From contig CM053799.1 of NCBI GenBank assembly GCA_028671895.1, positions 50,221,455-50,285,454 on the forward strand: a DNA stretch of 64,000 nucleotides. The letters run 5' to 3'. Within the stretch, counting starts at the first letter, position 1, and the number at the start of each line of letters is the position of its first letter. Source of the DNA: Oenanthe sinensis. Its lineage: Eukaryota; Streptophyta; Magnoliopsida; Apiales; Apiaceae. Shown piece after piece: positions 9,984 through 21,575 of the stretch. Made by a program: the position numbers and the translations under genes. Below the pieces are notes generated by a model, which saw only the letters and a program-made list of their open reading frames with translations, was not told where the DNA came from and searched no databases.

Positions 9984-12900
9984 CTATCTTCTTCTCCTTC
10001 TTGACTCATTCATCTTGTCTTCATTCTCCTTCATCTTTCTGAATAGGGATCCTTTCAGAATCTTCTCATCCTCAACCCTGTAGTCCAGTTGGCTTGCCAG
10101 ATAATTCAGTTCCAGATTTGGCAGTTTGTCTATCTCCTGACAAATGTCAATACATTTTTCCCTGCCTTCTCTGTCCCTGTAGATCATCATGTAGAATGGT
10201 TCATGAAGTACCTTCCTTCCTTCAGGGTTCCAAATTTTGATTCTATCATCCCTTTCTACTTGAACAGGTGCCTCCCTCATCTCCTTCATTCTCTTAAGTA
10301 TGGCTCTTCCTAGTTCTTCAGTTAGAAAATAACTCCTGTTGAGCAAGGTGTATATTTTCCTCAAAGTGCAGTAGTTTTGCTCCATGACTTGATTGAAGGT
10401 GAAGGTTGAATGTGATCCATCTTCATAGTTAATGTGAAGTAGGTCAACATCCCTTTTTCTTTGACCTTTCACTGCATTCATCCCTTCAATCTTGATTGGC
10501 ACAAAATTTTCAAGCTTTGATTTGAACACTTCTATTTCCTTGGGTTGACCACTCCCAGATGCTTTACTACTCAACTCCTTTGGTTTCTCCTCCATCCTTA
10601 TTTCTTCATCAACAACAAGCTTTCTTTTCACTCTAGAAGGTTTAGATTCATCTGCAGGCTTGTTTGCTCTTCTTTTTATTCTTGGCCTCCTTTCATCTTC
10701 TTTTCTCCTGGCTTCTCTAATTAGCCTATCTTCTTCATCAAATTCTCTTTGAAGTTGAATGGCTAGTTCCTCCTATGACTTGTCTTGTTGTTCCCTTTCT
10801 TTCCTACCAACAGCTATTGCTTTGCCTAATAGCTTCTCACCTCCCCCTGTGATAGACTTCTCCTTCTTCTTGCCATCTTCAATTAATTTTCCCTTTCCTT
10901 TGCTATCACTAGGTTGTGAGCTACTGCTTTCACCCACCCTTATTTCTCCTTTCTTTACAGTTTCAAGAATCTCAGGCATTAAGGCAATTGGCTCTTGTGC
11001 ATCAATCTTCTTATTTTTGTTGACAATTGAATCAAATTGCCTCACAATTGTCTGAGCGAATGTCTTCTTTGGATCTTTCTTTTGCAAGACATTTTCTGTG
11101 TCCTTGATCACAGCTTCAACTCCAACTCCTTCAATTTCTCTTCTCCTTTCTTCAGCTTCCCTTCTCCTTTCCTTCTCCCCCGTTTTGTTATCAGCAACAG
11201 ACTCTTGCTCCAAGGATTGAGAAATGAGAGGGGTTTCCAAGAGACTGCTCAGGAGTTTGATTTGGGTGACTTGATTCTTCAAAATTTGGTCCATTTTCAC
11301 CTCCATAGTAGACACTCTCTTCTCTAATGCCACCACTTTGTCTTTGGCTGTATACTCAGTGTCAAGCCTTTGCTTGATTCTTGACATCATGGTGAGACTG
11401 AGTCTTGAGTCTATGATGGTGTCAAAATGTGTCCTTGCACTATCAATATCTTCCTTGATCTTTTTCAACTCATGCCTAGACCCTGTGACCTGCATCTTTT
11501 GAAGTTTCAGGCTGTCTCTGTAGAAGTTAAGAATCCTTCTTTGAACAGGATCCTCTACACCTGTTTCAGCCATTGACCTCCTGTAGTGTGAAACTATGGC
11601 TTTTTCAGTATCAGCCAAGCTAATTTCATCATTAGTCATTTCAGGTGCCAGCAACTCATCATCAGAATCAGAGTTGTCTTCAAAATCTTCTGGATGCATG
11701 TGAGACACATCATCAGGCTGGCTTGCCAAGTGCTCTTTGCCACTCCTGAAGTGTTCTTCTGTTGGCACCAATCCGAGCATCTGTTCAGCTTCTTGATTTG
11801 TGGCTGCTGCCAATTCTTGATAGTATGGATCCTCATGGGTGAATGTATCAGCATCAAGGTTGAAATCAACTTCATCATCCACCTCCATGTGGGCATCTGC
11901 AACTCCTGCAGGAACTCCAGATTCTCCATCACCTCCTGCTCCCCCTAACTCCAACCCCAACTCCTGGGTGAGTTCAGCTGCAATCTGCTCAGTTTTAGAA
12001 GTTGGTGCTTCATGAGATGATGAACATAATTTCTCTCTATTCTTTTCTCTCTCACTCTCTTCTCTCTGTTTTTGCATCAGGATCTCATCCTGGATTCTCA
12101 CTTCTCTCTGACCATGCTCTCCTTTTGCATCACCTACTAAGGTGGAACTCTCTTTGCTCACACCCTCTCCTTTTGCCACCTCAGAAGAAATTGAGGGCCC
12201 CTCATTCACACTCTCTCCTTTTGCCAAGGTAAGCAAACCCTGCCTCTCACTCACCTCACCCACTCCACTCAAACCTAGAAGAGTATTTGCAACTTCAACT
12301 GTAGAATCAAGGAGTGAAATATCAGTTGAAGTATCAATCGATGGATGAGAAGTGGTGATCGATGGATAAGGAAGATCCATCGATTGATGAATATCTGTCG
12401 AAGTGAGCTCGTCGATGGATGTGAGGATATCCATCGATGGAAGAGTGGAAGACGATGGATGTAGAATATTATCAATTGATGTAGAAATATCCATCGACTT
12501 AGAAGATTGGTGTATACTATCCTGCTCAACCAAGGTGTTAACCTTTTGTGGTGAGTCAGGTGAGAGTGTTGGCTCCACCCTGAGTTGCAAAGAAGGTGAA
12601 TTTGAAACAGTAATGTTGTCAATCATTACAGTTTCTGAAGAAAGTGATTTAGACGGGGATTGAGGAGATGGAATAGATAGAGAATGGGGCTGTGCCTCAG
12701 GAAAGTTCTGAGACACATCAAAAGAAGAAACTGAAGGCTCCACCAAATTTTCATTTGGTTTTGCAGGTGTGTGTGTTCCCTGTCCATTGTTACTTTCCTT
12801 CTTTCTCCTTTTATATGGTTGGACTACTTTGTGTCCCTTCCCCTCATCAATTGGTCCTGGTTGAGACCTATTTTCAATAGTTGTACCTTGTTGAGAAGGT

Positions 12901-14039
12901 ACAACTAGGGATGTGTTTATGTCCTTTAACACAACATCAATCTTTTGAGAGATTGGGCTGGCGGCTGGCTGGACACTCTTAATCTCTCCTTCCTTATTCT
13001 TCTGGCTTTCTTGATGTTGGCCAGTTCCCTCACCCTTATCAACCACCTTCATACTCCCCTCAATTGTTTTTCTTTTCTTGGATTTTACAACAGTAGTCTT
13101 TTGAGAAACTATTGAGGAGGTTTGTTTAAATTTGGATTTTGATGGTTGTGCAACTTGAGTAGGAGGGATGAGGGCATTTCCAACTCCCTCCATTGCTGCA
13201 GAAGGCAAAGAAGCAGGTATTTCTACCTGTAGATTAAGAAGGTTGTGAGTTTTGAGAAATACCTGTACAAAAGGAGGATAGATGAGGCACAACCTACTGT
13301 GTAAGTTGATCCTCACCAGATCCTTGAAGACCCTTTTATTTTATGTCCAGGCTTCCATTGACTCCATTTCACCTGTGATCTCATACTCTCCAATGGAGGC
13401 ATTAATCAACAGCATAAAAAATCTAGCAAAATAAATGTTATTTTTCCTAGATGATTTATTTCCTAATTTAGAAGTTAATTCATTTAGGAGCAATGTACTA
13501 AAATCAAAGTACTTATCAAATAGGATCGAATAAGCAATTTCTTGCATACTTGTGGTGATTGCATCAAAATTACTTATTTTTCCAGAAAATACCTTAATAA
13601 TAGCATCAAAGAAATAACTCCATTCTTGTCTAAGATTTTTCCTAAGAATTTCACCTAAACTGGCTTCATTTTTAGCATAATTGACAGAGACTAGCATATC
13701 CCTAATTTCTGAATCAGTTGGGGGATTTTTACAGTTATTACTAGGAATATTTAGACATGCTGAGATAGAATCACTAGTTATGGTGTAAGAGTTACCTTTG
13801 CAGGTATAAGAGATTACCTTACCATCCTGTGATACCTATGCAGAGTTCCACAGCTCTTCAACAAACGAGCACACGATGGTGGGTGCTTCACTGAGAGCCT
13901 TAGATACCTTGCATTCTCCCAAGAAGCTCATCAATGGATGGAAGTTCAAAGGAGCATCATCTACTGTCAGGCATGCTGTGAAATTGTTCTGCTCATAGAT
14001 GAAACCAGTTGAAGAAGTAATCTTCTTTTGGGGTGCCAT
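9984..14039 (-). pseudogene. element 1 ORF3 (Sirevirus 'env-like' ORF), three stops
   Basis: One reading frame of about 1,350 codons lies between pol and the 3' LTR, interrupted by stops at 13836-13838, 13341-13343 and 10773-10775. The N-terminal ~220 residues form a compact domain (EWSYFFDAIIKVFSGKISNF, then DAITTSMQEIAY) that recurs in ORF3 of elements 2 and 3. The long middle is Ser/Thr/Pro/Glu-rich and probably disordered, with many (S/T)(I/M/T)D tripeptides encoded by the repeated TCNATNGAT word. The C-terminal third is charged and helical (for example EERRREIEGVG), with likely coiled coil. I see no signal peptide or membrane segment, so calling it an envelope rests on position alone. 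The stops look like CAR-to-TAR transitions. Its function is unknown. Confidence 0.8.
12318..12500. repeat. ATCGATGG-type motif cluster inside ORF3 of element 1
   Basis: About ten copies of ATCGATGGAT, ATCCATCGATTGAT, TATCAATTGATG and similar words in 180 bp. In the ORF3 frame they read as SID, SMD or STD tripeptides. Confidence 0.9.
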
Positions 14040-14534
14040 TGCTGCTCTTGAAGAAATTAGAGAAAGAGTCTCAAAAAAAATGAGAAATCGCCTTAGGGTT
14101 TTTTAGAGAGAAAATAGAGAAACAGAGTTTAGAGAATAAAATTAAAATAGCAAGTAAGAATGAAATGAGAAATGAAATTGCTATTTATATTTTTGGGAAT
14201 AAAATGACTTGAATAGTCAGATTAATTGAGAATATAACCCTTGAAAGATAAAAAAAATTAAAGCAAATTATTTTAAATGGCAATCGATTGATATATATAA
14301 CTGAGTATATGTATTTGTTGACAAATAAAGTAAAGAATCAACGGCTATTATTTGGTCGATGGATGTAAAAGAAACTATAGAAATTCTATTACCATCGATG
14401 GGTAATTACATCCATTGACTCAGAATTATTGATTTATCAATCGACAAATAATTACCCTAATTATCAGTTGATCACTTTGTTTCAACAGATAATTGTGAAC
14501 AATGGCTACAAAGAAATAACAACTTAGCATACAT
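14040..14534. other. element 1 spacer between pol and ORF3
   Basis: Noncoding AT-rich leader of ORF3. Its pol-proximal half (about 14280-14490) holds several ATCGATGG, ATCAATCGAC and ATCAGTTGATC words of the same family as the LTR cluster. It may contain a promoter or splice acceptor for ORF3; I cannot identify either. Confidence 0.7.
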
Positions 14535-17500
14535 TTAAGATTGAGCAAAATTAAGCATACCTAGCTCACAGACTAATCTATTAAAGGTAGATTCATCCAA
14601 TGGCTTGGTAAAAATGTCTGCAAGTTGTTGTTCACTAGGGACAAAATGTAATTCAACTGTACCATTCATTACATGTTCCCTAATGAAATGATACCTTATG
14701 TCAATGTGTTTGGTTCTAGAATGTTGTACTGGATTTTCTGTTATGGCAATTGCACTTGTATTATCACAAAAGATAGGAATCTTGTTCATGTTGAACCCAT
14801 AATCAAATAACTGATTCCTCATCCATAATATTTGTGCACAGCAACTTCCAGCAGCAATGTACTCAGCTTCTGCAGTTGAAGTTGATACTGAGTGTTGCTT
14901 CTTGCTGAACCATAACACGAGTTTGTTTCCTAGAAATTGACAGGTGCCTGTTGTACTTTTCCTATCAATTCTGCAACCTGCATAGTCTGCATCTGAATAA
15001 CCAATTAGATCAAATCCAGATTCTCTAGGGTACCAAATTCCAAGATTTGGTGTTCCTTTGAGATATCTGAATATTCTTTTTATTGCAATCAAATGAGACT
15101 CTCTAGGATCAGCTTGAAATCTAGCACATAAACATGTAGCAAACATTATATCTAGCCTACTTGCAGTTAAATATAATAATGAGCCAACCATGCCCCTATA
15201 ACTTGAGATGTCTACCTTAGCTTCCTTGGTATTCAATTCAAGTTTAGTTGTAGTGGCCATGGGAGTTTTTGCAGATGTACATTCATTCAAATCAAATTTC
15301 TTTAGTAAATTAGAAATGAATTTAGTTTGATTTATGAAAATACCATTTTTAACTTGTTTGACTTGCAAACCAAGAAAATAGGTTAGTTCTCCCATCATGC
15401 TCATTTCATATTTACTTTGCATTAGTTTGGCAAACTTTTTGCAAAACTCCTCATTAGTTAAGCCAAATATAATGTCATCTACATAAATTTGAACAAGAAT
15501 AATTGAGCCATTGACATTTCTACAAAATAGAGTTTTATCAACAGTACCTCTTGTGAAGTGATTTTCAATGAGAAACTGAGATAAAGTGTCATACCAGGCC
15601 CTTGGTGCTTGTTTCAAGCCATAGAGTGCTTTGAGTAGATAGTAGACAAAGTCAGGGAAATTTGGATCTTCAAAACCAGGGGGTTGTTCCACATAGACTT
15701 CCTCTTCTAAGATACCATTCAAGAATGCACTCTTCACATCCATCTGGTAGACCTTGAAATTAGCATGTGCAGCATAAGCTAGAAAGATTCTGATTGCTTC
15801 CAGCCTTGCAACTGGTGCAAATGTTTCATCAAAATCAATTCCTTCTTCTTGTGAGTATCCCTTTGTTACAAGCCTTGCTTTATTTCTAGTCACAGTACCA
15901 GTTTCATCCATTTTGTTTCTGAATACCCATTTTGTACCAATTATTGATCTATCTTTTGGTTTGGGCACCAGCTTCCACACTTCATTCCTTTCAAATTGAT
16001 TGATTTCCTCTTGCATAGCTAGAACCCAATCTGGATCCTTGAGAGCATCTTCAACTCTTTTAGGTTCTTCTTGAGATAGGAAGCTGCTATACAGACACTC
16101 ATTTTGAGTAGCACTTCTTGTCTTGACACCATCTTCTGCATTTCCAATGATCAATTCAAATGGATGACTTTTTATCCATTTTCTTTGAGGAGGCAGGTTT
16201 TGCCTTCCTGATGAAGAAGCTTCATTGTCATTGTTGTTGTACTCATGTTGGTTTGAACTGGAAGATTGATTTTGAAACCCTCCCCCTGAGTTAGATACTC
16301 TAGATGTAGAGTGTTGATTATCCATCGAAAGATTATCAGTTGATGCATTATCAGTCGATGGATGTCTGTCAACTGATAAATTATCCATTGATGTTGTGAC
16401 ATCAACTGATGTTGGGTTTCTGAGTACTTGTGAATTTGTTGGAACAATTTCTTCATCATCTTTTTCATTTGATCCATTTGATTCATTTTCAAATTGCAGT
16501 GTGTCATGATTTCCTTCATCAAACAAGCCTTGAATCTTTTTATCATCAAATACTACATGTACAGATTCCATAACAATGTGTAGTCTAAGATTATAGACTC
16601 TGTAGGCTATGCTTGATAGTGCATACCCAACAAATATAGCTTCATCAGCTTTGGCCTCAAATTTTCCTTGGTGTCCACCTTGATTCCTTAGGACATAGCA
16701 CTTGCAGCCAAAGACATGAAGAAATCTCACCTCTGGCTTTTTGTCTATCTTGATCAATTGATAAGGTGTCTTTCCTTGAGTTTGATTTACTGTGGAAATG
16801 TTTTGAATGTAGCATGTTGTATTAATGGCCTCAGCCCAGAAGTATGTTGGTAATTTAGCATCTTCCAACATTGTTCTAGCTGCTTCAATCAATGTCCTAT
16901 TTTTCCTTTCAACTACCCCATTTTGTTGAGGTGTTCTTGGTGCAGAGAAGGTATGAGAAATTCCCTTAGATTCACATAACTCTTTCATTGTAGAATTCTT
17001 AAATTCCGTTCCATTGTCACTCCTTATTTTCTTTACATCCAATTCAAGATTTTTCTTAACTTCTCTTATGTGCTTGATGATTAGATCACTAGCTTCATCT
17101 TTTGAATGCAGAAAATAAGTCCATGAGAATCTTGAAAAGTCATCTACAATGACTAGAGCATACTTCTTCTTTGCAATTGACATGATATTCAGAGGACCAA
17201 ACAAATCCATGTGTAATAACTCAAGTGGCTTCTCAATTGATGATTCCAATTTTGACTTGAATGATGTCTTCCTTTGTTTTCCCTTTTGACAGGCATCACA
17301 AAGTCCATCCTTGACAAATTCCATTTGTGGTAAGCCTCTCACTTGATTTTTCTTGACCAATAGATTCATGGCTTTGAAATTCAGGTGAGCTAATTTCCTA
17401 TGCCATAGCCAACTTTCACTTGTACTTGCCTTTGAAAGTAAACAAGTCATTGAATCTGCATCTGTTGAGTTGAAGTCAGCTATGTACACATTCCCTTTTC

Positions 17501-17861
17501 TGTTCCCAGTCATAACTAGGCTTCCATCTTTCTTGTTGGAAATTATGCATGCTTCAGTTGTAAAGCAAACTTTATTTCCATTGTCACATAATTGACTTAT
17601 GCTTAACAAATTATGTCTTAAGCCATCAACTAGTGCAACAGGTTCAATGATGACATTCTCTTTTGAAATCAAGCCATATCTCATGGTATATCCTTTACTA
17701 TCATCTCCAAAGGTTACTCCAGGGCCAGCTCTCTCCTCAAATTTTATGAGCAGGGACTTATCTCCAGTCATATGTCTTGAACATCCACTGTCCAAGTACC
17801 AAAGATTTCTTCTCTTTCCCTGCACACAACCAAAGACAATCAAGTTGATTTTGGTACCCAA
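14535..17861 (-). CDS. pol: element 1 pol polyprotein (protease-integrase-RT-RNase H)
   Basis: An intact frame of 1,108 codons. In order: aspartic protease active site YLDSGCSRHMTGD (about residues 22-34); GAG-pre-integrase zinc finger (WLWHRKLAHLNF, CDACQKGK); DDE integrase core with LLHMDLFGP, RSDNGTEF and NGVVERKNRTL; a disordered linker rich in S(M/T)D tripeptides; reverse transcriptase (WKLVPKPKDRSIIGTKWVFRNK to the catalytic YVDDIIFG); and RNase H (SDADYAGC, STAEAEYIAA, ending ADIFTKPLDE). This order defines Ty1/copia. The frame is shifted by -1 relative to gag and overlaps the gag end by at least 22 nt (17840-17861). The M at 17861 is a TTG codon, so translation is probably from a gag-pol fusion. 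All catalytic motifs looked for are present, so it could in principle act in trans. Confidence 0.93.
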   Translation of the reverse strand: MGTKINLIVFGCVQGKRRNLWYLDSGCSRHMTGDKSLLIKFEERAGPGVTFGDDSKGYTMRYGLISKENVIIEPVALVDGLRHNLLSISQLCDNGNKVCFTTEACIISNKKDGSLVMTGNRKGNVYIADFNSTDADSMTCLLSKASTSESWLWHRKLAHLNFKAMNLLVKKNQVRGLPQMEFVKDGLCDACQKGKQRKTSFKSKLESSIEKPLELLHMDLFGPLNIMSIAKKKYALVIVDDFSRFSWTYFLHSKDEASDLIIKHIREVKKNLELDVKKIRSDNGTEFKNSTMKELCESKGISHTFSAPRTPQQNGVVERKNRTLIEAARTMLEDAKLPTYFWAEAINTTCYIQNISTVNQTQGKTPYQLIKIDKKPEVRFLHVFGCKCYVLRNQGGHQGKFEAKADEAIFVGYALSSIAYRVYNLRLHIVMESVHVVFDDKKIQGLFDEGNHDTLQFENESNGSNEKDDEEIVPTNSQVLRNPTSVDVTTSMDNLSVDRHPSTDNASTDNLSMDNQHSTSRVSNSGGGFQNQSSSSNQHEYNNNDNEASSSGRQNLPPQRKWIKSHPFELIIGNAEDGVKTRSATQNECLYSSFLSQEEPKRVEDALKDPDWVLAMQEEINQFERNEVWKLVPKPKDRSIIGTKWVFRNKMDETGTVTRNKARLVTKGYSQEEGIDFDETFAPVARLEAIRIFLAYAAHANFKVYQMDVKSAFLNGILEEEVYVEQPPGFEDPNFPDFVYYLLKALYGLKQAPRAWYDTLSQFLIENHFTRGTVDKTLFCRNVNGSIILVQIYVDDIIFGLTNEEFCKKFAKLMQSKYEMSMMGELTYFLGLQVKQVKNGIFINQTKFISNLLKKFDLNECTSAKTPMATTTKLELNTKEAKVDISSYRGMVGSLLYLTASRLDIMFATCLCARFQADPRESHLIAIKRIFRYLKGTPNLGIWYPRESGFDLIGYSDADYAGCRIDRKSTTGTCQFLGNKLVLWFSKKQHSVSTSTAEAEYIAAGSCCAQILWMRNQLFDYGFNMNKIPIFCDNTSAIAITENPVQHSRTKHIDIRYHFIREHVMNGTVELHFVPSEQQLADIFTKPLDESTFNRLVCELGMLNFAQS
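16279..16290 (-). promoter_or_regulatory. internal polypurine-tract-like site in pol of element 1
   Basis: CTCAGGGGGAGG (minus strand) lies in the integrase-RT linker and resembles the element's own 3' polypurine tract. The same CTCAGGGGGAG occurs at the equivalent place in elements 2 (44730-44740) and 3 (54574-54584). Confidence 0.55.
16318..16410. repeat. ATCGATGG/TCAACTGAT motif cluster inside pol of element 1
   Basis: Six or more related words within the integrase-RT linker, read in frame as SMD, SVD and STD tripeptides. Confidence 0.88.
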
Positions 17862-20326
17862 GTTGCCTTGGGTCCTTTCTTATTAGTTGCTACCCTTGGT
17901 TTGGTTTCCAACCTTTGTTCCTTTGGTTGAGGTGGTTTCACTTTCACTTCAACCTTAGGTGTTGGTTTCCTTACCTCAGGCTTCTCAGTGCTAACATTTG
18001 GAATATTCATGCTTGCAGAATTAGAGAGATTTGGAGCATGAAAAATGTTGTGCATATTCCAGGGCATAGCAGGCATATTCATGTTAGCAAATGCAAGATA
18101 TGGATTAAACATGTAAGGCATTGATGCATATTGAGCATGAATAGCATGAGAATCAACTAAATGAGGATAGACAGAATTAGAATGCATGTTAGGTATAATA
18201 GTCACATTGGTTGTTGCAGGCATATTGGACTTGCGTTGCACAGATAAGTGATTCTTACTAACACACTTAGCACATATCTTTCTAGGAGCATACTTGTCAG
18301 GTGTGTAGTTATTGTGCTTGTTTATGCCTACTTTACCATTTCTATTCTTTTTCTTCTTTTCATGTGGCTTAATATCAGGTTTTATCTTTTCTAATTTTTC
18401 CTTCAATTGGTCCTTAGATAAGAATCCTATATTAGCCTTTTCAATCTTGATTTGAGATTTAGAGGAGCTTCCTTCTTCTATAAATTTAACAAGTCTGTTA
18501 AGCTTGGTTTTTAACACAGTTTGTTTAGCAGTTGATGATTCCTCAATCGATGGATGATTATCCGTTGGGATATCATTATCAATCGATGAATAATCCTTAT
18601 CAGTTGATTCAGGATTAGCAATCGATTGCTTCTTTTCCAAAGATTGATTTTCATCAATGGCTAATTTCTCAAGAGTCTCAGACAACATGGTGAAAGAGTT
18701 TGTTCCATGAATGTCATTCATCTTCCTACTAGCTTTACTAGACATGTTCCATTTGTCAATGGTTCTTAGTTCTTCTTCCAATTTTTCTTTCAAATTTTTT
18801 CTTTCCTTTTTACACTCAACCAGTTCTTTTCAAGCATCTTTGTTTTCTACCTTGAGTCTATCCATTTGCACTAGCTCATTCTCTAGATAATTGTTTCTTT
18901 CAGTAAGAGATTCTAAGGTGCTTTTGAGCCTAGTGTTTTCTTTGTTCAAAGACTTAAGAGTGACATGCAAATTATACAACTCATTAGACATCTCAGTAAT
19001 AGTAATATTGCATTCATCTTTGGACAACTCAGATAGATTTGTTGAAATTACCTGATTGCTAGAGGAACTAGCTTCTTGGTCATCATGGTTGGCCATTAGT
19101 GCAAGGTTGATGAATTCCTCTTCTTCAGAATAATCCTCAGCAGTCCAGTCCTTTTCTTCTGTTACAAAAGCCTTCTCCTTTTGTCTTAGCAAATCAAAGT
19201 ACTTCTTTTTATAGTCAATCCCATCATTGTACTTTGACTTCCTCTCTACTTTTGGCTTTCTGCATTCATTTGAAAAGTGACCAGCCAATCCACAGTTGAA
19301 GCATTTGAATTGAGTCCTGTCAACCAGATTTTTTCTTGGTTGATTATCTCTCTTGAACTGGGATCCAGGCCTTTGCATAGGATTCCTCTTGAATTTGAGT
19401 TTGGAAAATTTTCTTAATAGAAAAGCAAGATGCTCATCTATTTCATCCAATTCATCCCTTGTGTATGATTCATCATCTTCAACTATTTCTTTTCTTTTGC
19501 TAGTTGAAGACTCATCATATCCATTTCCACCTGTAGCCTTTCCATGATTCTCTTTCTTTGCTTCTTTGACAACAACATCTTCACAGGGCTCTGCAACTTG
19601 CTTATCCTTGACCACCAGGGCAACAAACTTTTCCTTCTTCTGACTTTTCTCAATCTCTTCATCTTGCTGTAGTTCCAACTCATATCTCTTCAAGATTCCA
19701 TACAGCTTGTCAAGAGTATATTCTTTAAAGTCAGGAGATTGTCTTATAGAAACTGTCATTGGTTTTCATTCCTTGGGTAAGGACCTCAAGAATTTGAGAT
19801 TGGTATCCTCAACAGCATATACTCTTCCATATAGTTTTAGCTCATTCAAAAGCTTTTGAAATCTACTATATGTGTCATTGATTGCTTCACCACTCTTGAA
19901 GTGAAAGGCCTCATATTTCTGAATCAAGAGTTGCATCTTGTTCTTTCTTACTTGCTCAGTGCCTTCACATAGAGTTTGAAGAGTATCTCAGACTTCCTTG
20001 GAGGTTTTACAGTTGATAACATTGCCAAACGTATCCTTGTCAAGGCCATTAAACAAAATGTTCATAGCCTTTTTATCCTTGTGTACTTCCTTCTCATCTT
20101 CATCTGTGTATTCACTCACAGATTTTGGAATTAGTTTGTCTGGTGCCCGAGTACCATCTGCATTCACACTTGTGACTATCTTCATAGGCACATGTGGACC
20201 TTTCTCTATGCAGTTGACATAGGAAGGATCAATGGATAGCAGATGCAAGTGCATTTTGACTTTCCAGGGAAAATACTCATCTTTCTCCAGAACTGGAATC
20301 TTCACACCTGTGTCTTTTTGACCCAT
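17840..20326 (-). pseudogene. gag: element 1 gag, three TGA stops
   Basis: A single frame from the ATG at 20326 to 17840, with stops at 19988-19990, 19766-19768 and 18830-18832. It opens with the copia gag domain (VLEKDEYFPWKVKMHLHLL). A CCHC zinc knuckle CFNCGLAGHFSNEC follows after about residue 330. Then come a coiled-coil region and a second knuckle-like site CAKCVSKNHLSVQR, in which the last Cys is replaced by Arg; element 2 keeps all four ligands. Gag forms the virus-like particle and binds the RNA. The stops fit TGG-to-TGA and CGA-to-TGA transitions. The frame ends in TWVPKST with pol overlapping in the -1 frame. Confidence 0.88.
18520..18640. repeat. ATCGATGG/CAGTTGAT motif cluster inside gag of element 1
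   Basis: Words such as ATCGATGGATG, TATCAATCGATG, TATCAGTTGATTC and AGCAATCGATTG lie between the two zinc-knuckle regions. In frame they read SID and STD. Confidence 0.88.
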
Positions 20327-20371
20327 ACTTAATGTACGTTAGATCTTAACTTTCTGTATGTTGAAAGGAAA

Positions 20372-20383
20372 GCTCTGATACCA
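20372..20383 (-). promoter_or_regulatory. primer binding site (tRNA-iMet) of element 1
   Basis: TGGTATCAGAGC on the minus strand, two bases inside the 5' LTR. It is complementary to the 3' end of initiator methionine tRNA and is the usual copia primer site. Confidence 0.95.
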
Positions 20384-20385
20384 AT

Positions 20386-21570
20386 TGTTATTCCCTTTAA
20401 GTACACTAAGTTTGTAGAAGGGGGGGTTGAATGCAAACTTAAGAATTAAATAAAATTCTTGCGGATTTAAGTTTGTTCAAGAGTTTGGTTAAGTGTTTTG
20501 ACAGATTAAAAAGGAAGATGAAACTGGAAGAATTAAAAGAAAATTAAAAGAAACAATCTTTTAAAATTACTAGTGGATTGGTTTTTCCACTAGTGTATTT
20601 TTGCTTTCAAAATAACCTTGGTAAGAATATCAAGCTGCTTACAAGTTGTGTTTTCGAACTAAGAAAAGCACTACAAATATTGCCTATGCTTCTACTGTGC
20701 TTTTTCTTGAGTTCTTGATTTTTCACACACTTTGTTACAATAGACTACAAACCACTATATAGTAGTTTTCTTCTACATCTATTTTCTATCGACAGATAAC
20801 ATTACAAAATACATTTTACAATGTTTACATGAAAATAGAAATTAGTTTCTTTCGCAGTCTACACTACAATTTGACTTGTCATGGAAGTGTCTTTGTCTTG
20901 ATCCATTCCTTGAAGACTGTGTTGCTTTGAAAGACTTCACAATCCTGACAGGACTGTCTTCCATTGATTCAGTTTCTGCAAAGTTCCCATTCCTTTTATC
21001 TTTAACTAAATTGGGAAACCTTAATCAACTGATAATTGCTGTTAAGCTTATCAGTTGATTCTCCTTTGCTTATCCATCGATGGATAGGATATCCATTGAT
21101 CAATTGATGTATCGATGGATAGTTGAGTTATCCATCGACTCCTTATCCATTGATGGTCCTTTATCCGTTGATTGATGTTTATCCGTTGATTGCCTTTATC
21201 CGTTGAGTAGTATCTTTATCCGTTGACTCCAATATCAGTTGATCACTTCATTTGAGAGAATTCTGACTTAGAATATTTACAATTGATCAGTCATTCTTCA
21301 CATCCGTTGAGAAGCTATAAATTAAACTCAATATTTATCGGTCGACTACTTCACAGCATCCATCGAGGCAATACAAACAATTGATAATGAAATATGAATC
21401 AAATGTTACAATCCAGTATATCAGTTGATTAAACAAGCTTCAACTGATAACTGGTTTCCTAATCAATGGATATTTATAAGTCACATATCCATCGACTAGT
21501 TACAATTAAATTTAAATCACTATTGAAACTCTAAGTAATTTGTTATCATCGAATCTCACAATTCCTAACA
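20386..21570 (-). repeat. element 1 5' LTR
   Basis: A 1,185-bp LTR, TGTTATTCCC...CCTAACA on the plus strand. It would hold the promoter of the element. It carries the same motif cluster as the other LTR at about 21068-21245 and the TAGAAGGGGGGGTTGAAT word at 20415-20432. Confidence 0.95.
20756..20762 (-). promoter_or_regulatory. candidate TATA box in element 1 5' LTR
   Basis: CTATATA on the minus strand, about 370 nt upstream of the primer site. This is a plausible start point for the genomic transcript. Confidence 0.45.
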
Positions 21571-21575
21571 CATGC
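21571..21575. repeat. target-site duplication of element 1 (right)
   Basis: CATGC directly after the LTR end CCTAACA; it pairs with 8614-8618. Confidence 0.95.

Larger units (their letters stand above)
8619..21570 (-). mobile_element. Ty1/copia Sirevirus-type LTR retrotransposon, element 1
   Basis: A complete 12,952-bp element in minus orientation. LTRs are 8619-9802 (3') and 20386-21570 (5'), both TG...CA, with a CATGC target duplication. Reading the minus strand: 5' LTR, iMet primer site, gag (20326-17840), pol (17861-14535), a motif-rich spacer, giant ORF3 (14039-9984), polypurine tract, 3' LTR. The pol order (integrase before RT) marks Ty1/copia; the third ORF and long LTRs mark the SIRE/Maximus (Sirevirus) lineage. 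By eye the two LTRs differ at about 28 sites (around 2.4%). Assuming 1.3e-8 substitutions per site per year, that is roughly 1 million years, a crude estimate. Pol is open, but gag and ORF3 each carry three stops, so the copy is not autonomous. Confidence 0.96.

Noticed and set aside
12275..12622. Open frames antisense or overlapping to ORF3 of element 1
   Set aside because: Shadow frames created by the ATCGATGG repeat cluster inside the real ORF3 frame.
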